Positions 19,335 through 28,389 of a DNA stretch of 58,114 nucleotides are shown one piece after another. The stretch comes from Candidatus Coatesbacteria bacterium. Its GTDB lineage: Bacteria > RBG-13-66-14. The stretch is taken from assembly GCA_014728225.1 (NCBI GenBank), contig WJLX01000179.1:1-58114 (forward strand), given 5' to 3'. The position numbers and the translations under genes were made by a program. A model generated the notes under the pieces. The model was not told the DNA's origin. It was given only the letters and a program-made list of their open reading frames with translations, and searched no databases. The first letter of the stretch is position 1, and the number at the start of each line of letters is the position of its first letter.

Positions 19335-20579
19335 TCAGTCTTCCTCGAGTCGGCTGAGGGAGACGCTGAGGATTCGTCGAGGATCGGCCTCGACGACGCG
19401 CAGGCGCCAGCCCTCGACGGTCAATTCGGCTCCTCGTTCGGGGATCCGCTCCAGCCGGTCGATGATCAGCCCGGCCAGGGTGGCGTAGTCGCCGCTCGGC
19501 AGGCTGACCTCGTAGCGTTCGGTGAGTTCGACGAGGGTCGTTTCGGCGGGTAGGACGATCTCCTGGGTGGCCTCGAGGGGTGCGCCGCCGTTCTCGTCGT
19601 CGCCGGGGATGACATCGAGGATGGCACCCAGCAGGTGATCGAGGGTGACGACGCCCAGGGTGGAGCCGAACTCGTCGACGACGACGGCCAGGTTGGCGCC
19701 GGCGTGCTGCAGCTCGTCGAGCATCCCCTCGAGGGATTTGCTCTCGGGAACGAAGAGGGGTCGGCGAGCCAGTTCGCCCAGGCGGCTTCCCAGGGGGGCG
19801 CGGAGCAGTTCGCCGACGGGCAGGACGCCGACGATGCGATCGACGCGTTCCTCGTAGACGATCAGGAAGGGTGTTTCCCCGGCGCTGGCCTCGGCGTAGG
19901 CCTGGTCGACTCCCGCTGAGGCTGGGATGGCCCGTAACTCGCGCAGGGGGGTCATCACCTCGCGGACCTCGCGTTCGGAAAAGTGGAAAGCTGCGCCGGC
20001 CATCCGCGCCGTCGGGGTTTCGATGGCGCTGCGGCGTTCTCCCTGGCGCAGCAGGACGCGCAATTCCTCCCGGGAGATACGCCAGGCCGAGCGGGGGTCG
20101 AGTTTCTTGATCCGGAAGAGCAGGCGGGAGAGACCGCCGGCGACCAGGGAAATTGGGATGAACAGCCATTTGAAGATGCGTAGCAGGGGGATAATCGTCT
20201 TGGTCAAGCGGTTGGCGTAGGTCCGGGCCACGGCCTTGGGCAGCAGCTCGCCGAAGACGAACAGCAGTGGGGTCAGACCCAGGCTGGCGATGACGGTGGT
20301 CGCGTTGATCAACTGGTCGGGCAGGTACTGCACCAATAGCGCCGTAGCCACCGTTGAGGCGCCGACGTTGCAGATGTTGTTACCGACAAGGATGGTGGTG
20401 ATCAGTAATTGGGGATCGCGCAGCTCCTTGAGGGCTCGGCGGGCCCGCCGGTCGCCCTTTTCGGCGTCGACGAGGAAGGTGAGCCGGTTGGCGCTGATGA
20501 TGGCCGTCTCCATCCCCGAGAAGAAGGAGGAGCCGGCGAGGGCCAATACCAGCAAGACCAGACCCAGGGTCAGGCTCAT
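19335..20579 (-). CDS. CNNM/CorC-family membrane protein with CBS pair (paralogue 2)
   Basis: A 414-residue protein. An N-terminal CNNM (DUF21) membrane domain with three to four hydrophobic segments includes SSFFSGMETAIISANR and GNNICNVGAST; then comes a CBS pair (FLIVYEERVDRIVGVLP; LAVVVDEFGSTLGVVTLDHLLGAILDVIPGD). A C-terminal CorC_HlyC domain follows (SGDYATLAGLIIDRLERIPERG). Family members are linked to magnesium or cobalt transport, and the HlyC name is historical. The ATG overlaps the stop of the upstream paralogue by four bases. Confidence 0.88.
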   Translation of the reverse strand: MSLTLGLVLLVLALAGSSFFSGMETAIISANRLTFLVDAEKGDRRARRALKELRDPQLLITTILVGNNICNVGASTVATALLVQYLPDQLINATTVIASLGLTPLLFVFGELLPKAVARTYANRLTKTIIPLLRIFKWLFIPISLVAGGLSRLLFRIKKLDPRSAWRISREELRVLLRQGERRSAIETPTARMAGAAFHFSEREVREVMTPLRELRAIPASAGVDQAYAEASAGETPFLIVYEERVDRIVGVLPVGELLRAPLGSRLGELARRPLFVPESKSLEGMLDELQHAGANLAVVVDEFGSTLGVVTLDHLLGAILDVIPGDDENGGAPLEATQEIVLPAETTLVELTERYEVSLPSGDYATLAGLIIDRLERIPERGAELTVEGWRLRVVEADPRRILSVSLSRLEED

Positions 20580-21820
20580 CCGCTCCCACCTCCCTCCTCT
20601 TGACGCTGGGCGACGATCCTGTCGATGTGGGTCGGTTCGGCCTCGGTGATGTAGTAGGTGAAGCCGTCGGTGCAGATCCGCTCACCGGCCGCGGGAATCC
20701 GTCCGAGCAGGCCGGTCAGGTGACCGCCCAGGGAGCTGTAGTAATCATCGGTCACCTCGATACCGGTGATGCGGCTGAAGTCGTCCAGACCCAGGGATCC
20801 CCGGCAGATCCAGCGACCGGGTTCGGCTTGGCGGATCCTGCTCTCCCGGGCCGGTGTCGATTCGTAGAGCTCGTCGTAGACGTCCTGCAGGGTTACCAGG
20901 CCGACGAGAACGCCGTATTCGTCGTTGACCAGACAGAGGTGGCTGCCGCTGCGACGTAAATGTCGCAGCAGGGTCAGGGCGGAGGCCTGTTCGGGAATGA
21001 AGGTGATCGGCCGCAGCAGGGGACGCAGGTCATCCGGAGGTCCCGATAGGACGGCGTGACCCACGTCCTGTGCACGCACTACGCCGATCCAGTTGTCCGG
21101 TTCTGCCTCCCAGACCGGCAGCCGGGCGAACTGTTTGCGGCGGAAGACGTCGAGGGCCGCTGCGGGCTTGTTCTCCACGTCGATGGAGACGATCTCGGTA
21201 ACCGGTGTCAGAATCTGGCGCACCTGCTTGTGCTCCAGGGTGAAGATTTGTCCCAGGAGCATGCTCTCGAACTCATCGACTTCACCGTGCTGCCGGGCCA
21301 GCTCGAGGGCCGTGCGCAGCTCGGCCAGGGTCAGCTCCTCATCGTCGGTGGTTCGGGCGACCAGGCGCCGGGTGAAGCCTTCGGTCATGCGGGTCAGCGG
21401 TCGTCGAATCGGGGTGAAGAGCCAGCGGAAGAAGCCCAGCAGGCGGGAGCCGAGGCTGGCGAAATCGACGGGGTGGTAGGAGGCCAGGCTCTTGGGGGTC
21501 ACCTCGCCCAGGATCAGCAGGACGAAGGTCATTCCCAGCGTGGCGTATTCCAGCCCACCGGTTTCGAACAACCGCAGGGTAAGCATGGTCGCCAGTGAGG
21601 CGGCGGCGACGTTGACCAGAATGTTGCCCAGCAGCAGGGTGGCCAGCAGGTCGGCGGGGCGGCGGATCAGCTTGGCCACCCGGCGGCGGGCTGCCTTGTC
21701 GCTCTGGGCCAGGGTCTCGATTCGGCTCTCGGCCAGGGAGAAGTAGGCCGTCTCCGAGCCGGAAAAGAAGGCGGAGAAGGTCAGTAGTAAGGCCAGAAGG
21801 CTGAGTTCGATGATCAACAC
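20576..21820 (-). CDS. CNNM/CorC-family membrane protein with CBS pair (paralogue 1)
   Basis: A 414-residue protein of the same layout as its downstream neighbour: CNNM domain with SAFFSGSETAYFSL, GNILVNVAAASLATML and LILGEVTPKSLAS, then the CBS pair (FARLPVWEAEPDNWIGVVR; LCLVNDEYGVLVGLVTLQDVYDELYE). The C-terminal transporter-associated domain contains DDYYSSLGGHLTGLLGRIPAAGE. The start is GTG 21820. Two such proteins in tandem and translationally coupled may form a heterodimer, since CNNM proteins act as dimers; the heterodimer is inference. Confidence 0.88.
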   Translation of the reverse strand: MLIIELSLLALLLTFSAFFSGSETAYFSLAESRIETLAQSDKAARRRVAKLIRRPADLLATLLLGNILVNVAAASLATMLTLRLFETGGLEYATLGMTFVLLILGEVTPKSLASYHPVDFASLGSRLLGFFRWLFTPIRRPLTRMTEGFTRRLVARTTDDEELTLAELRTALELARQHGEVDEFESMLLGQIFTLEHKQVRQILTPVTEIVSIDVENKPAAALDVFRRKQFARLPVWEAEPDNWIGVVRAQDVGHAVLSGPPDDLRPLLRPITFIPEQASALTLLRHLRRSGSHLCLVNDEYGVLVGLVTLQDVYDELYESTPARESRIRQAEPGRWICRGSLGLDDFSRITGIEVTDDYYSSLGGHLTGLLGRIPAAGERICTDGFTYYITEAEPTHIDRIVAQRQEEGGGSG

Positions 21821-21956
21821 GGGTCGATCCGCGTCCGCTCTGCCGTTGTAGTTGGTTGATTGGACCGGTGCTGCCGGTGTTCGACTATGCGTGGTCCGTC
21901 GTCGATACGACGGGCGGGCCGGTTGTTAGGCCGACCCGAACCGTCGGCTGGATTTC

Positions 21957-22274
21957 TCAGGCGGAATTGGCGGCGATCCAGGCGTCGCGCTGGTCCGGGT
22001 CGCCCCAGACGGCGGACCCCATCCGCCGCTCGAGGGCCAGCCCTTCCTCGCTCAGCTCCCTGGGCGTGGGCAGGCCCGGATGGGCGGCGATGAAGCCGCC
22101 CAGCTCGCTATTGATGCCGGCGGTCTGGGGCAGGTAGTCCAGGGAAAACCACACCCGCTTGAGCAGCCGGCGGCCGACGTGGAGTCCGCGCGCCAGTTCC
22201 CTGATGCTGAAGCCCCGGGCCAGCAGGGCCGCGAGGTACAACCGGCATTGCCGGCTGGAGTCCATCGAGGTCAT
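21957..22274 (-). CDS. Small HTH-like protein of an unrecognised family (copy A)
   Basis: A 105-residue protein that I do not recognise. Near the N-terminus is CRLYLAALLARGFSIRELARGLHVGRRLLKRVWF, which reads like a helix-turn-helix of the resolvase/sigma-region type. The C-terminus is G-ALERRMGSAVWGDPDQRDAW. Both ends are shared with the two following minus-strand genes (22479-22808 and 22977-23303), so the three are tandem paralogues. It is the most divergent in its middle part. A small DNA-binding regulator is plausible but not shown. Confidence 0.6.
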   Translation of the reverse strand: MTSMDSSRQCRLYLAALLARGFSIRELARGLHVGRRLLKRVWFSLDYLPQTAGINSELGGFIAAHPGLPTPRELSEEGLALERRMGSAVWGDPDQRDAWIAANSA

Positions 22275-22478
22275 CGTCGTATTTCCAGACGTTGGCGTCG
22301 TTTTACCGGCGCGTAGGGTATGGCTGCGACCGTCAACCTCGTTATCTTACACCGGTTCCGCAAGACTGACAAGGGCGGTGGTGTCCGGTATCTGCGTGCG
22401 TGACAAGGAAACGGCGATCGTTAGCGAATAACGAACGCCGTTCCCTAAGGGTGCAACTACCCGGTCAGCCCGGTGTGT

Positions 22479-22808
22479 TTAGGAATGCTCCTTGATCCAC
22501 TGCTCCCGGTTGCGGAAGGTCAGCCAGGTGTCCTCGGGCATCTCTTCGGCGATCCGTTTACCCTCTTCGAGGAGTTCGACATAGCGGGGCAGATCGTCGT
22601 TGCGCTCGGCCAGGGTGTTGAACTCCAGATTGAGTTCGTGGGCCGTGGGGTTGTAGGTGTTGGTTTGCCAGATTGTGCGGATCTTCGACAGCTTGAGATC
22701 GGACAACTTGGCGATCTTCCGGATAGTGTAACCGCGCCTGAGCAGGGCGGCGATGAAGTAGCGGCAGTTCTCCGAACTAGTGGACTTGTCCTCCCGGATC
22801 TCGGCCAC
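22479..22808 (-). CDS. Small HTH-like protein of the same family (copy B)
   Basis: A 109-residue protein with the family N-terminus NCRYFIAALLRRGYTIRKIAKLS...IRTIWQ and the C-terminal block LLEEGKRIAEEMPEDTWLTFRNREQWIKEHS. Sequence differences from copies A and C are spread over the whole length, so the duplications are old. The gap to copy A is 204 bases and to copy C 168 bases. Each copy probably has its own leader and the three need not form one operon. Confidence 0.65.
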   Translation of the reverse strand: MAEIREDKSTSSENCRYFIAALLRRGYTIRKIAKLSDLKLSKIRTIWQTNTYNPTAHELNLEFNTLAERNDDLPRYVELLEEGKRIAEEMPEDTWLTFRNREQWIKEHS

Positions 22809-22976
22809 GGTGGTCCTCCTTATATCGACTCGAACAAGCCGTCGGTTTGCGGTGAGGTCGTCGGCAGCTTCGCCTCAATGTTAGGAAACCGGCCGGTGGT
22901 TTGCAAGTCGGGTCTGCTCGTCAGCCCGGCGACATCGATCGACTGGCCGATGATGGAGGTTCCGGTTGGTGCTCAT

Positions 22977-23303
22977 TCACTCGGCTTGCTGTTTGAGCCA
23001 CTCTTCGCGTTGGGTTGGATCGGCCCAGACGGCTTCGCCCATTTTCTGTTGCAGGTGCTGACCGTCGTGGATGAGTTTGCGGATCTTGGGCAGGAAGTGG
23101 TTGTGGCGGACGAGGGAATCGAGGTCCAGGTAGAGCCGTTCGCCGAGTTCGTGGTAGCCGTTGGAGAGCCAGACGTTGCGGATCAGTTCCACGTCGTCGC
23201 GGCAGCCCTCGGCTATCTCGTCCAGGGTGTAGCCCTGACGGATGAGTTCGGCCAGGAGGTAGCGGCAATCCTCGGCCAGGGTTGGTCCGACGGGTCGTGC
23301 CAT
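22977..23303 (-). CDS. Small HTH-like protein of the same family (copy C)
   Basis: A 108-residue protein: DCRYLLAELIRQGYTLDEIAEGCRDDVELIRNVW, then a tyrosine- and leucine-rich middle, then LIHDGQHLQQKMGEAVWADPTQREEW. It has the clearest form of both family blocks. A purine-rich GGAAAGGA precedes the ATG at 23303. It is bordered upstream by the third IS1595 relic, so the family may belong to an accessory island. Confidence 0.65.
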   Translation of the reverse strand: MARPVGPTLAEDCRYLLAELIRQGYTLDEIAEGCRDDVELIRNVWLSNGYHELGERLYLDLDSLVRHNHFLPKIRKLIHDGQHLQQKMGEAVWADPTQREEWLKQQAE

Positions 23304-23589
23304 GGCGGAATCCTTTCCTTGGGGGCATGGTTTTTTGGCTGAGTTCGGCGGTTGTCGGCGGGGCCGGGGGTTGAGCGAGAGATGATAATATCTTCTACTT
23401 CCAATACTAGAATAGTTTATCCGTTGTAGTTTGGCAAGCCAATTTGTGTATCAGGCGGTCGAGGGTCTGGTTTGGTGGGGTCGTTGCGGTTTATCCGGCC
23501 TTCAGGATGGGGGCGGGGGTTTGTCGTATGGGGGCCGGGGATTCCGGGCGGGGGCGTCCCTTTTCTTGATGGGATTACCACCCGATTAT

Positions 23590-24060
23590 CAACAAGCGCG
23601 CAGTCCACTCCTGAGAATGTATAGACGTTTTCGGCGTCTCGAGGGTTGAAGCGCAATGACCTTTCACGGATAACGAGCCTGCAGTTACGCTTGAAGCCGC
23701 CGTGGTAGGCTTTAAGGCTGTTGGCGCCGCCCCGGAAGTGCTCGAGGCCGTTGATATGTGTCCGTCATCAGCGAAATCCTGTTGGTTGTCGGTGCGCCTG
23801 TGGTGGATGCCGTTGAGCGACGGTTTCTTATGGGCCCGCCGGCCGTCGGCGTATCGGTGTAGCTGGTCGGGTCGAGCGCGGCCCGGCGAGCGACGGCGCG
23901 GCGGTAGTGTTAGCGCTAGCTGCATCTCGGACGGTCGGTGTGCCGCTCCCCCGACCCGCTCTTCCCCGCCACATTGTTCCCCTCGTCGGTGGCGGGATGA
24001 CAGACCCGTTCACGCCGCTGTAAGATCCCAACTGCAATAGCTGATGTTCGTCTTCTGTGA
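23590..24060 (-). pseudogene. Decayed IS1595-family transposase relic (third copy)
   Basis: The minus strand encodes, in broken frames, LHRYADGRRAHKK, then THINGLEHFRGGANSLKAYHGGFKRN and RLVIRERSLRFNPRDAEN. The THINGLE/HGGFK/RFN-R order is the typical C-terminal end of IS1595-type transposases. The zinc-ribbon part is more eroded than in the copy near 12 kb, and a large internal deletion is present. DNA identity with that copy extends over the LHRYADGRR segment and the N-terminal flank. Confidence 0.62.
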
Positions 24061-24128
24061 TGATCCCTTTTCTTCATTGAGCGGCTCCGTCGCGGGCCTG
24101 TCGGGCGAAGATGCCGCGGGCCGGCGTA

Positions 24129-24137
24129 TGCTACAAT
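24129..24137 (+). promoter_or_regulatory. Extended -10 promoter element
   Basis: TGCTACAAT, an extended -10 motif, lies 109 bases upstream of the gene at 24246. No clear -35 box is seen. Confidence 0.4.
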
Positions 24138-24245
24138 GGTTTTGGTTCGTGTCGCCTGTCGTTGCGCTCCTGCGATCCAGCGGCTCGTTGAGCTGGAGGC
24201 GGGGTGTCATGTTCGATTGTGCAGGATTACCAGGGAAGGTCGGTG

Positions 24246-24740
24246 ATGCGTCGTCTGTTGTTCTTCGTCTTGCTCGCCGTGACCGCGGCGAGCGCCATGA
24301 ACCCCGCGAGCTGGTTGTTCGATGAACCCCACTTTACCTGGGGCGGCAAGCTGGGTTACCAGGACGCCTTCAGCGTCGGCGACGAGGACTATCCCGGCGC
24401 CTTCACCGGCGGGTTACGCTTCGCCGGGGTGCTGTTCCCGATGGCGGATTTGGCTCTGTGTCTGGATTACGCCGCCCCCGGCGGTCGCTCCCTGGCCCCC
24501 CTGTATCTGCAGACCCGGCTGCGGTTGCCCTGGCGTCTGACGCCGTATCTGAGCCTGGGCGGCGGGATGATCCTCGACGGGGGCGGCGAGCGGGCCATCG
24601 ACTGGTTGGTGAACTACGGCGGCGGCTTGGAGTTCGGATTCGGCGGCTTGCTGGGTGTTTACGTCGACGCGCTCTGGCAGCGCAACGATGACTTGGATTA
24701 CGTCGTTTTCAGTCTTGGTTTCTTCAGCCCCTTCTGGTGA
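24246..24740 (+). CDS. Small secreted beta-barrel-like protein
   Basis: A 164-residue protein with a signal peptide (MRRLLFFVLLAVTAASA). The mature part is short alternating strands rich in Gly and aromatic residues, such as TWGGKLGYQDAF, TPYLSLGGGMIL and NYGGGLEFGFGGLLGVYVDALW, ending in FSLGFFSPFW with a terminal aromatic residue. This suggests a small eight-stranded outer-membrane barrel. No family is recognised. GGAAGG precedes the ATG. Its TGA overlaps the alternative GTG start of tmk, so it may lead this operon. Confidence 0.6.
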   Translation: MRRLLFFVLLAVTAASAMNPASWLFDEPHFTWGGKLGYQDAFSVGDEDYPGAFTGGLRFAGVLFPMADLALCLDYAAPGGRSLAPLYLQTRLRLPWRLTPYLSLGGGMILDGGGERAIDWLVNYGGGLEFGFGGLLGVYVDALWQRNDDLDYVVFSLGFFSPFW

Positions 24741-24751
24741 TCGAGCAGGCC

Positions 24752-25405
24752 ATGTCCAGGGAAGAGCCAGCCCCGCGGGGGCTGTTGATCAGCTTCGAGG
24801 GCGTCGACGGCGCCGGCAAGAGCAGCCACGTCGAGGGGCTGGCGGCCGAGCTGCGCGGCGCCGGACGCGACGTCGTCACCCTGCGCGAGCCCGGCGGCAC
24901 GCCCCTCGGCGAGCGGGTGCGCGAGCTGCTCCTCGACGCCGAACTCGAGCGCAGCCCCCGGGCCGAGCTGTTGCTGTTCCAGGTGGCCCGGGCCGAGCTG
25001 GTGGCCGAGCGTATCCGCCCGGCCCTGGAGGCGGGCGCCGTGGTCTTGATCGATCGCTTCAGCGATTCCACCCGCGCCTACCAGGGTTGGGGTTTGGAGC
25101 TGGAGCGCGGGCTTGTCGAGGACGCGCTGCGGCTGGCCACGGGCGGGCTGGAGCCCGATCTGGTGATCCTGCTGGACCTGGAACCGGCGCGGGGCCTGCG
25201 GCGGGTCAACTCCGCCGGCAAGCGCCACGACGCCATCGAGAGTCGGCGGCGGGATTTCCTCGAGCGGGTGCGGCGGGGCTATCTGGAGCTGGCCCGGCGG
25301 GAGCCGGAGCGCTGGCTGATCGTCGACGCCGCTCGTCCGCCCGCCGCCGTCGCCGCCGCCGTCAGCGGGCGGGTCCGGCGACTGCTCGACGGGGAGGATC
25401 GATGA
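24752..25405 (+). CDS. tmk: Thymidylate kinase
   Basis: Phosphorylates dTMP to dTDP in the cytosol. The P-loop is FEGVDGAGKSSH, followed by REPGGTPLGE and DRFSDSTRAYQGWG, all standard Tmk motifs. The ATG at 24752 is preferred (GAGCAGG upstream), giving 217 residues. A GTG at 24737, overlapping the previous stop, would add five residues. The TGA overlaps the holB ATG by four bases. The order tmk-holB-PSP1 is a conserved bacterial gene order. Confidence 0.93.
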   Translation: MSREEPAPRGLLISFEGVDGAGKSSHVEGLAAELRGAGRDVVTLREPGGTPLGERVRELLLDAELERSPRAELLLFQVARAELVAERIRPALEAGAVVLIDRFSDSTRAYQGWGLELERGLVEDALRLATGGLEPDLVILLDLEPARGLRRVNSAGKRHDAIESRRRDFLERVRRGYLELARREPERWLIVDAARPPAAVAAAVSGRVRRLLDGEDR

Positions 25406-26325
25406 GCACCTTCCGCACCAGCGTCCGCGGCCAGGAGACCGCCGCCGCCCTGCTGGGCCGCGCCGTCGCGGCGGGACGGCTGGGTCACGCCTACCTCCTT
25501 CACGGTCCCGCCGGGGTGGGCAAGGCCGCCCTGGCGCGGGATTTCGCCCGGGCCCTGGCCTGCGCCGATGGTACGGGCTGCGGCGACTGCGGACCCTGCC
25601 GGCGCTTCGATTCGGGCAACTACGCCGATTATCGCGCCCTGGACTCGACGGAGGCCGTCCTCAAGATCGAAGAGGTGCGTGAGCTGATCCTCTATCTGTC
25701 GCGCAAGCCCGTCGAGGGGCGGCGGCGGACCGTCCTCGTCCCGCGGGCCGAGCGGTTGACCGTCGAGGCCCAGAACGCCCTGCTCAAGACCCTGGAGGCC
25801 CCGCCGGCGGCGGCGGTGTTGTTGCTGACGACGGATTCGACGGAGGCCCTGCTGGAGACCATCGTCAGCCGCTGCCAGTTGATCGGCTGCCGGGCCCTGC
25901 CCCGGGAGCTGATCGCCGAGCTGCTGATCGCCGAGGGGGTGGAGGATGAGCGGGCGCGGCTGTTGGCCGGTCGGGCCGACGGCTCCCTGGCCCGGGCCCG
26001 TTCCCTGGCCGCCGACGACGAGCTCCTCGGTCTGGTCGACGGGTTGTGGGCTTCAGTGCGCCGGGGCGAGCTGGTCAAGCTGACGGCGGCCTGCGCCGAG
26101 CTGCCCGACCGGGCGCGCAGCCGCGAGCTGTTCGATGAGCTGGCCCGGCGGGCCGCCGAGGATCACGCCGCGGCCCGCGCGGAGGGCTCCGCCTGCGCCG
26201 CCTGGTTCGCCGCCGCCGGTCGTGAGCTGGAGCGCACCGCGCGCCTGATCGCCGCCAACGTCAACACCCGCCTGGCCGCCGAAACCGCGCTGAGCGCCCT
26301 GGCCCTGAGCGCTCCCCGAGGCTGA
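25402..26325 (+). CDS. holB: DNA polymerase III delta-prime subunit-like AAA+ protein
   Basis: A 307-residue clamp-loader-type protein. It has RGQETAAALLGRAVAAGRLGHAYLLHGPAGVGKAALA with a P-loop ending GKA rather than GKT, a four-cysteine zinc module (ACADGTGCGDCGPC), then VEAQNALLKTLEAPP and an SRCQ sensor-1-like motif. The altered P-loop is compatible with a subunit that does not hydrolyse ATP, as known for E. coli delta-prime. It is translationally coupled to tmk. Confidence 0.88.
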   Translation: MSTFRTSVRGQETAAALLGRAVAAGRLGHAYLLHGPAGVGKAALARDFARALACADGTGCGDCGPCRRFDSGNYADYRALDSTEAVLKIEEVRELILYLSRKPVEGRRRTVLVPRAERLTVEAQNALLKTLEAPPAAAVLLLTTDSTEALLETIVSRCQLIGCRALPRELIAELLIAEGVEDERARLLAGRADGSLARARSLAADDELLGLVDGLWASVRRGELVKLTAACAELPDRARSRELFDELARRAAEDHAAARAEGSACAAWFAAAGRELERTARLIAANVNTRLAAETALSALALSAPRG

Positions 26326-26403
26326 TGCCCCGGTTGCCGCAGTTTGGTGAAACTAATTACCACTTTTTTCAGTGTATTAAGGGTACAACTTGCCGGGTGA
26401 TCG

Positions 26404-27222
26404 ATGCCTGACACCGACTGCCAGCCCCGTTATCTGGAGTTCCGCCTGCGCGAGGAGCACCTGCGCCTGGTGGGCTGCTGCCTCGACGCCGAGGTCCAGG
26501 TCGGCGACGGCTATCGGGTCGTTTTCAACGCCCGGGAGCGCTTCTGCGAGGTCAGCCGGGTCGACTTCCCCATCGACGAGAAAAGCCGCTTCCACCTGCC
26601 CTGCCGGGTGGTGGGACGCATCCGTGGCGACGACTACTGCCGGATGGCCCACGCCGCCCACCTCGAGCGCCGCGCCCGCCGGCTGTTCGCCGAGCTCGTC
26701 GGCCGGCTGCCCCTCAAGCTGGTCGACGTCTCCGCCGAGGTCGACGGCGAGTTGGTGACCTTCTTCTTCACTACGCCGCAGAAGGTCGATTACCGGCGCC
26801 TGGTGGCCATGCTGGCCCGACGCCTGGGTACGCGGATCGAGATGCGCCAGATCGGTGTGCGCGACGAGGCCCGCCGTCTGGGAGGCTTCGCCACCTGCGG
26901 GCGCGAGCTGTGCTGCGCCACCTGGCTGAGCGGGTTCGATCCGGTGACCATCAAGATGGCCAAGCAGCAGGACCTGGTCCTCAATCCCAGCCGCATCTCC
27001 GGCCTCTGCGGCCGGTTGATGTGCTGTCTGGCCTACGAGCACGAGTTCTACGTCGAGTTCAAGCGACGGCTGCCGCGGATGGGCAGCCGGGTGAGTCTGA
27101 CGGACGGCCGTCAGGGCCGCCTGATACGCGCCGAGCCCCTCAAGGCCAGCGTCGTCGTCAAGCTCGACTCCGGCGACAGTGTCGAGGTCGAAGAGGAGCA
27201 ACTGGTGAAAGGCGACAAGTGA
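26404..27222 (+). CDS. PSP1/RicT (YaaT)-family protein
   Basis: A 272-residue protein with a central PSP1 domain (FFFTTPQKVDYRRLVAMLARRLGTRIEMRQIGVRDEARRLGG) and the two cysteine clusters CGRELCCATWL and GLCGRLMCCLAYE. RicT in Bacillus works with other Ric proteins in iron-sulfur-containing complexes that affect RNA maturation; here the partners are not visible. It follows tmk and holB, the usual location for this family. Its TGA overlaps the GTG of the next gene. Confidence 0.85.
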   Translation: MPDTDCQPRYLEFRLREEHLRLVGCCLDAEVQVGDGYRVVFNARERFCEVSRVDFPIDEKSRFHLPCRVVGRIRGDDYCRMAHAAHLERRARRLFAELVGRLPLKLVDVSAEVDGELVTFFFTTPQKVDYRRLVAMLARRLGTRIEMRQIGVRDEARRLGGFATCGRELCCATWLSGFDPVTIKMAKQQDLVLNPSRISGLCGRLMCCLAYEHEFYVEFKRRLPRMGSRVSLTDGRQGRLIRAEPLKASVVVKLDSGDSVEVEEEQLVKGDK

Positions 27223-27608
27223 GATTCCTAGCTACCATGCTGCTGCTGGCGGCGCTCGTTGCGGGTTCTACGGGCTGCGCCGCCCGCGCCGACGCCGCCG
27301 ACTACCGGGCCTTCGCCGCCGAGGCCGCCCGGCGGGGCCTGTGGCGCGAGGCCGAGCTGCGCTGGCAACAGGCCCTCGAGCTGCAGCCCGGCGACGCCGA
27401 GTTGCTCAACAATCTGGCCGTGGCCGCCGAGGCCCTCGGTAACTACAACGAGGCACGCCGCCTCTACCGCCGGGCCCTGGACCTCGAACCCGGCAACGAG
27501 ACCATCCGCGACAACCTGCTGGCTTTCAGCGACGCCCACCCCGGCCTGCTCGACGACGGGGAAGACGAACCGGCCGGCGACGCCGGAGGGGAGACCAATG
27601 GCGACTAG
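27219..27608 (+). CDS. Small TPR lipoprotein
   Basis: A 129-residue protein. The GTG at 27219 overlaps the preceding TGA and gives a lipoprotein signal ending GSTGC (cysteine about residue 20). Two TPR-like units follow (WREAELRWQQALELQPGDAELLNNLAVAAEALG and YNEARRLYRRALDLEPGN), then an acidic tail. Likely an outer-membrane or periplasmic lipoprotein. Its end overlaps the start of the next lipoprotein gene by 11 bases. Confidence 0.75.
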   Translation: MRFLATMLLLAALVAGSTGCAARADAADYRAFAAEAARRGLWREAELRWQQALELQPGDAELLNNLAVAAEALGNYNEARRLYRRALDLEPGNETIRDNLLAFSDAHPGLLDDGEDEPAGDAGGETNGD

Positions 27609-28308
27609 ACGCCTCAGCTACCTGCTGTGTGCCCTCGCGCTGCTCCTCGGCTGCTACGCCTCGGGCACCCGGGTGATGCTGCGCCGCCGCGCCGAGAGCG
27701 AGGTCAACCCCGAGCGCTACGGCCGCCTGGTCCTGCTGGACCTCGACTATCGGGGCGAACTCGAGTTGGGTGAGATCACCGCCCGGCGGCTGCGCGAAGC
27801 CCTCGGCGAGATCGGCGACTTCGAGATCCTGCCCGAGAACCGCCTCCAACGGGCCCTCGAGGAAATCGGCGACTTCGACCCCCTCGACGTCGACCAGCTT
27901 ATCCGCCTGGGCGAGCTGACCGGCGCCGAGCTCGTCGTCACCGGCGAGGTGACCTTCAGCCGCTACGGCAGCCTGGATTACTCGGAACGCCTCGCCGAAA
28001 GCTACGACGTCACCGAGGACGACAGCCCCTCGATGCTCTTCGGTCGCTCCGAGGAGGCCACCCAGCGCCAGAACGAGGAAACCTACGTCCTCTCGGTCAC
28101 CCTGCGCGGCTACGACGCCGCCACCGGCGACCAGGTCTGGAAGAAGACCGGCGACGTCCAGACCACCCGGGAGCTGCGCAGCCGCACACCGCCAGGACGC
28201 TCCGAGTTGATGTCCATCTACACCAACCTGGTCAACGAGCTGGTCCGCGAGGTGCGGGACGGTCTGCAGACACACCTGGTCGAAGAGTTCCGCTACATCA
28301 TCCCCTGA
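27598..28308 (+). CDS. CsgG-like lipoprotein
   Basis: A 236-residue protein with a lipoprotein-type signal (LCALALLLGC). The middle (ITARRLREALGEIGDFEILPENRLQRALEE...GELTGAELVVTGEVTFSRYG, then VSLRGYDAATGDQVW-like strands) resembles the N-terminal domain of CsgG/TolB-type proteins that bind at the outer membrane. GGAGGGGAG precedes the ATG at 27598. It closes the run that begins at 24246. Family assignment is by pattern and only moderately certain. Confidence 0.6.
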   Translation: MATRRLSYLLCALALLLGCYASGTRVMLRRRAESEVNPERYGRLVLLDLDYRGELELGEITARRLREALGEIGDFEILPENRLQRALEEIGDFDPLDVDQLIRLGELTGAELVVTGEVTFSRYGSLDYSERLAESYDVTEDDSPSMLFGRSEEATQRQNEETYVLSVTLRGYDAATGDQVWKKTGDVQTTRELRSRTPPGRSELMSIYTNLVNELVREVRDGLQTHLVEEFRYIIP

Positions 28309-28389
28309 GAACCACTCACCTAAGCCCGACCCCGGGCGAGACCCTTTTCCTTACCGCTTGCACCGTTGCGTAAGGCTCGAAAACGTCTA

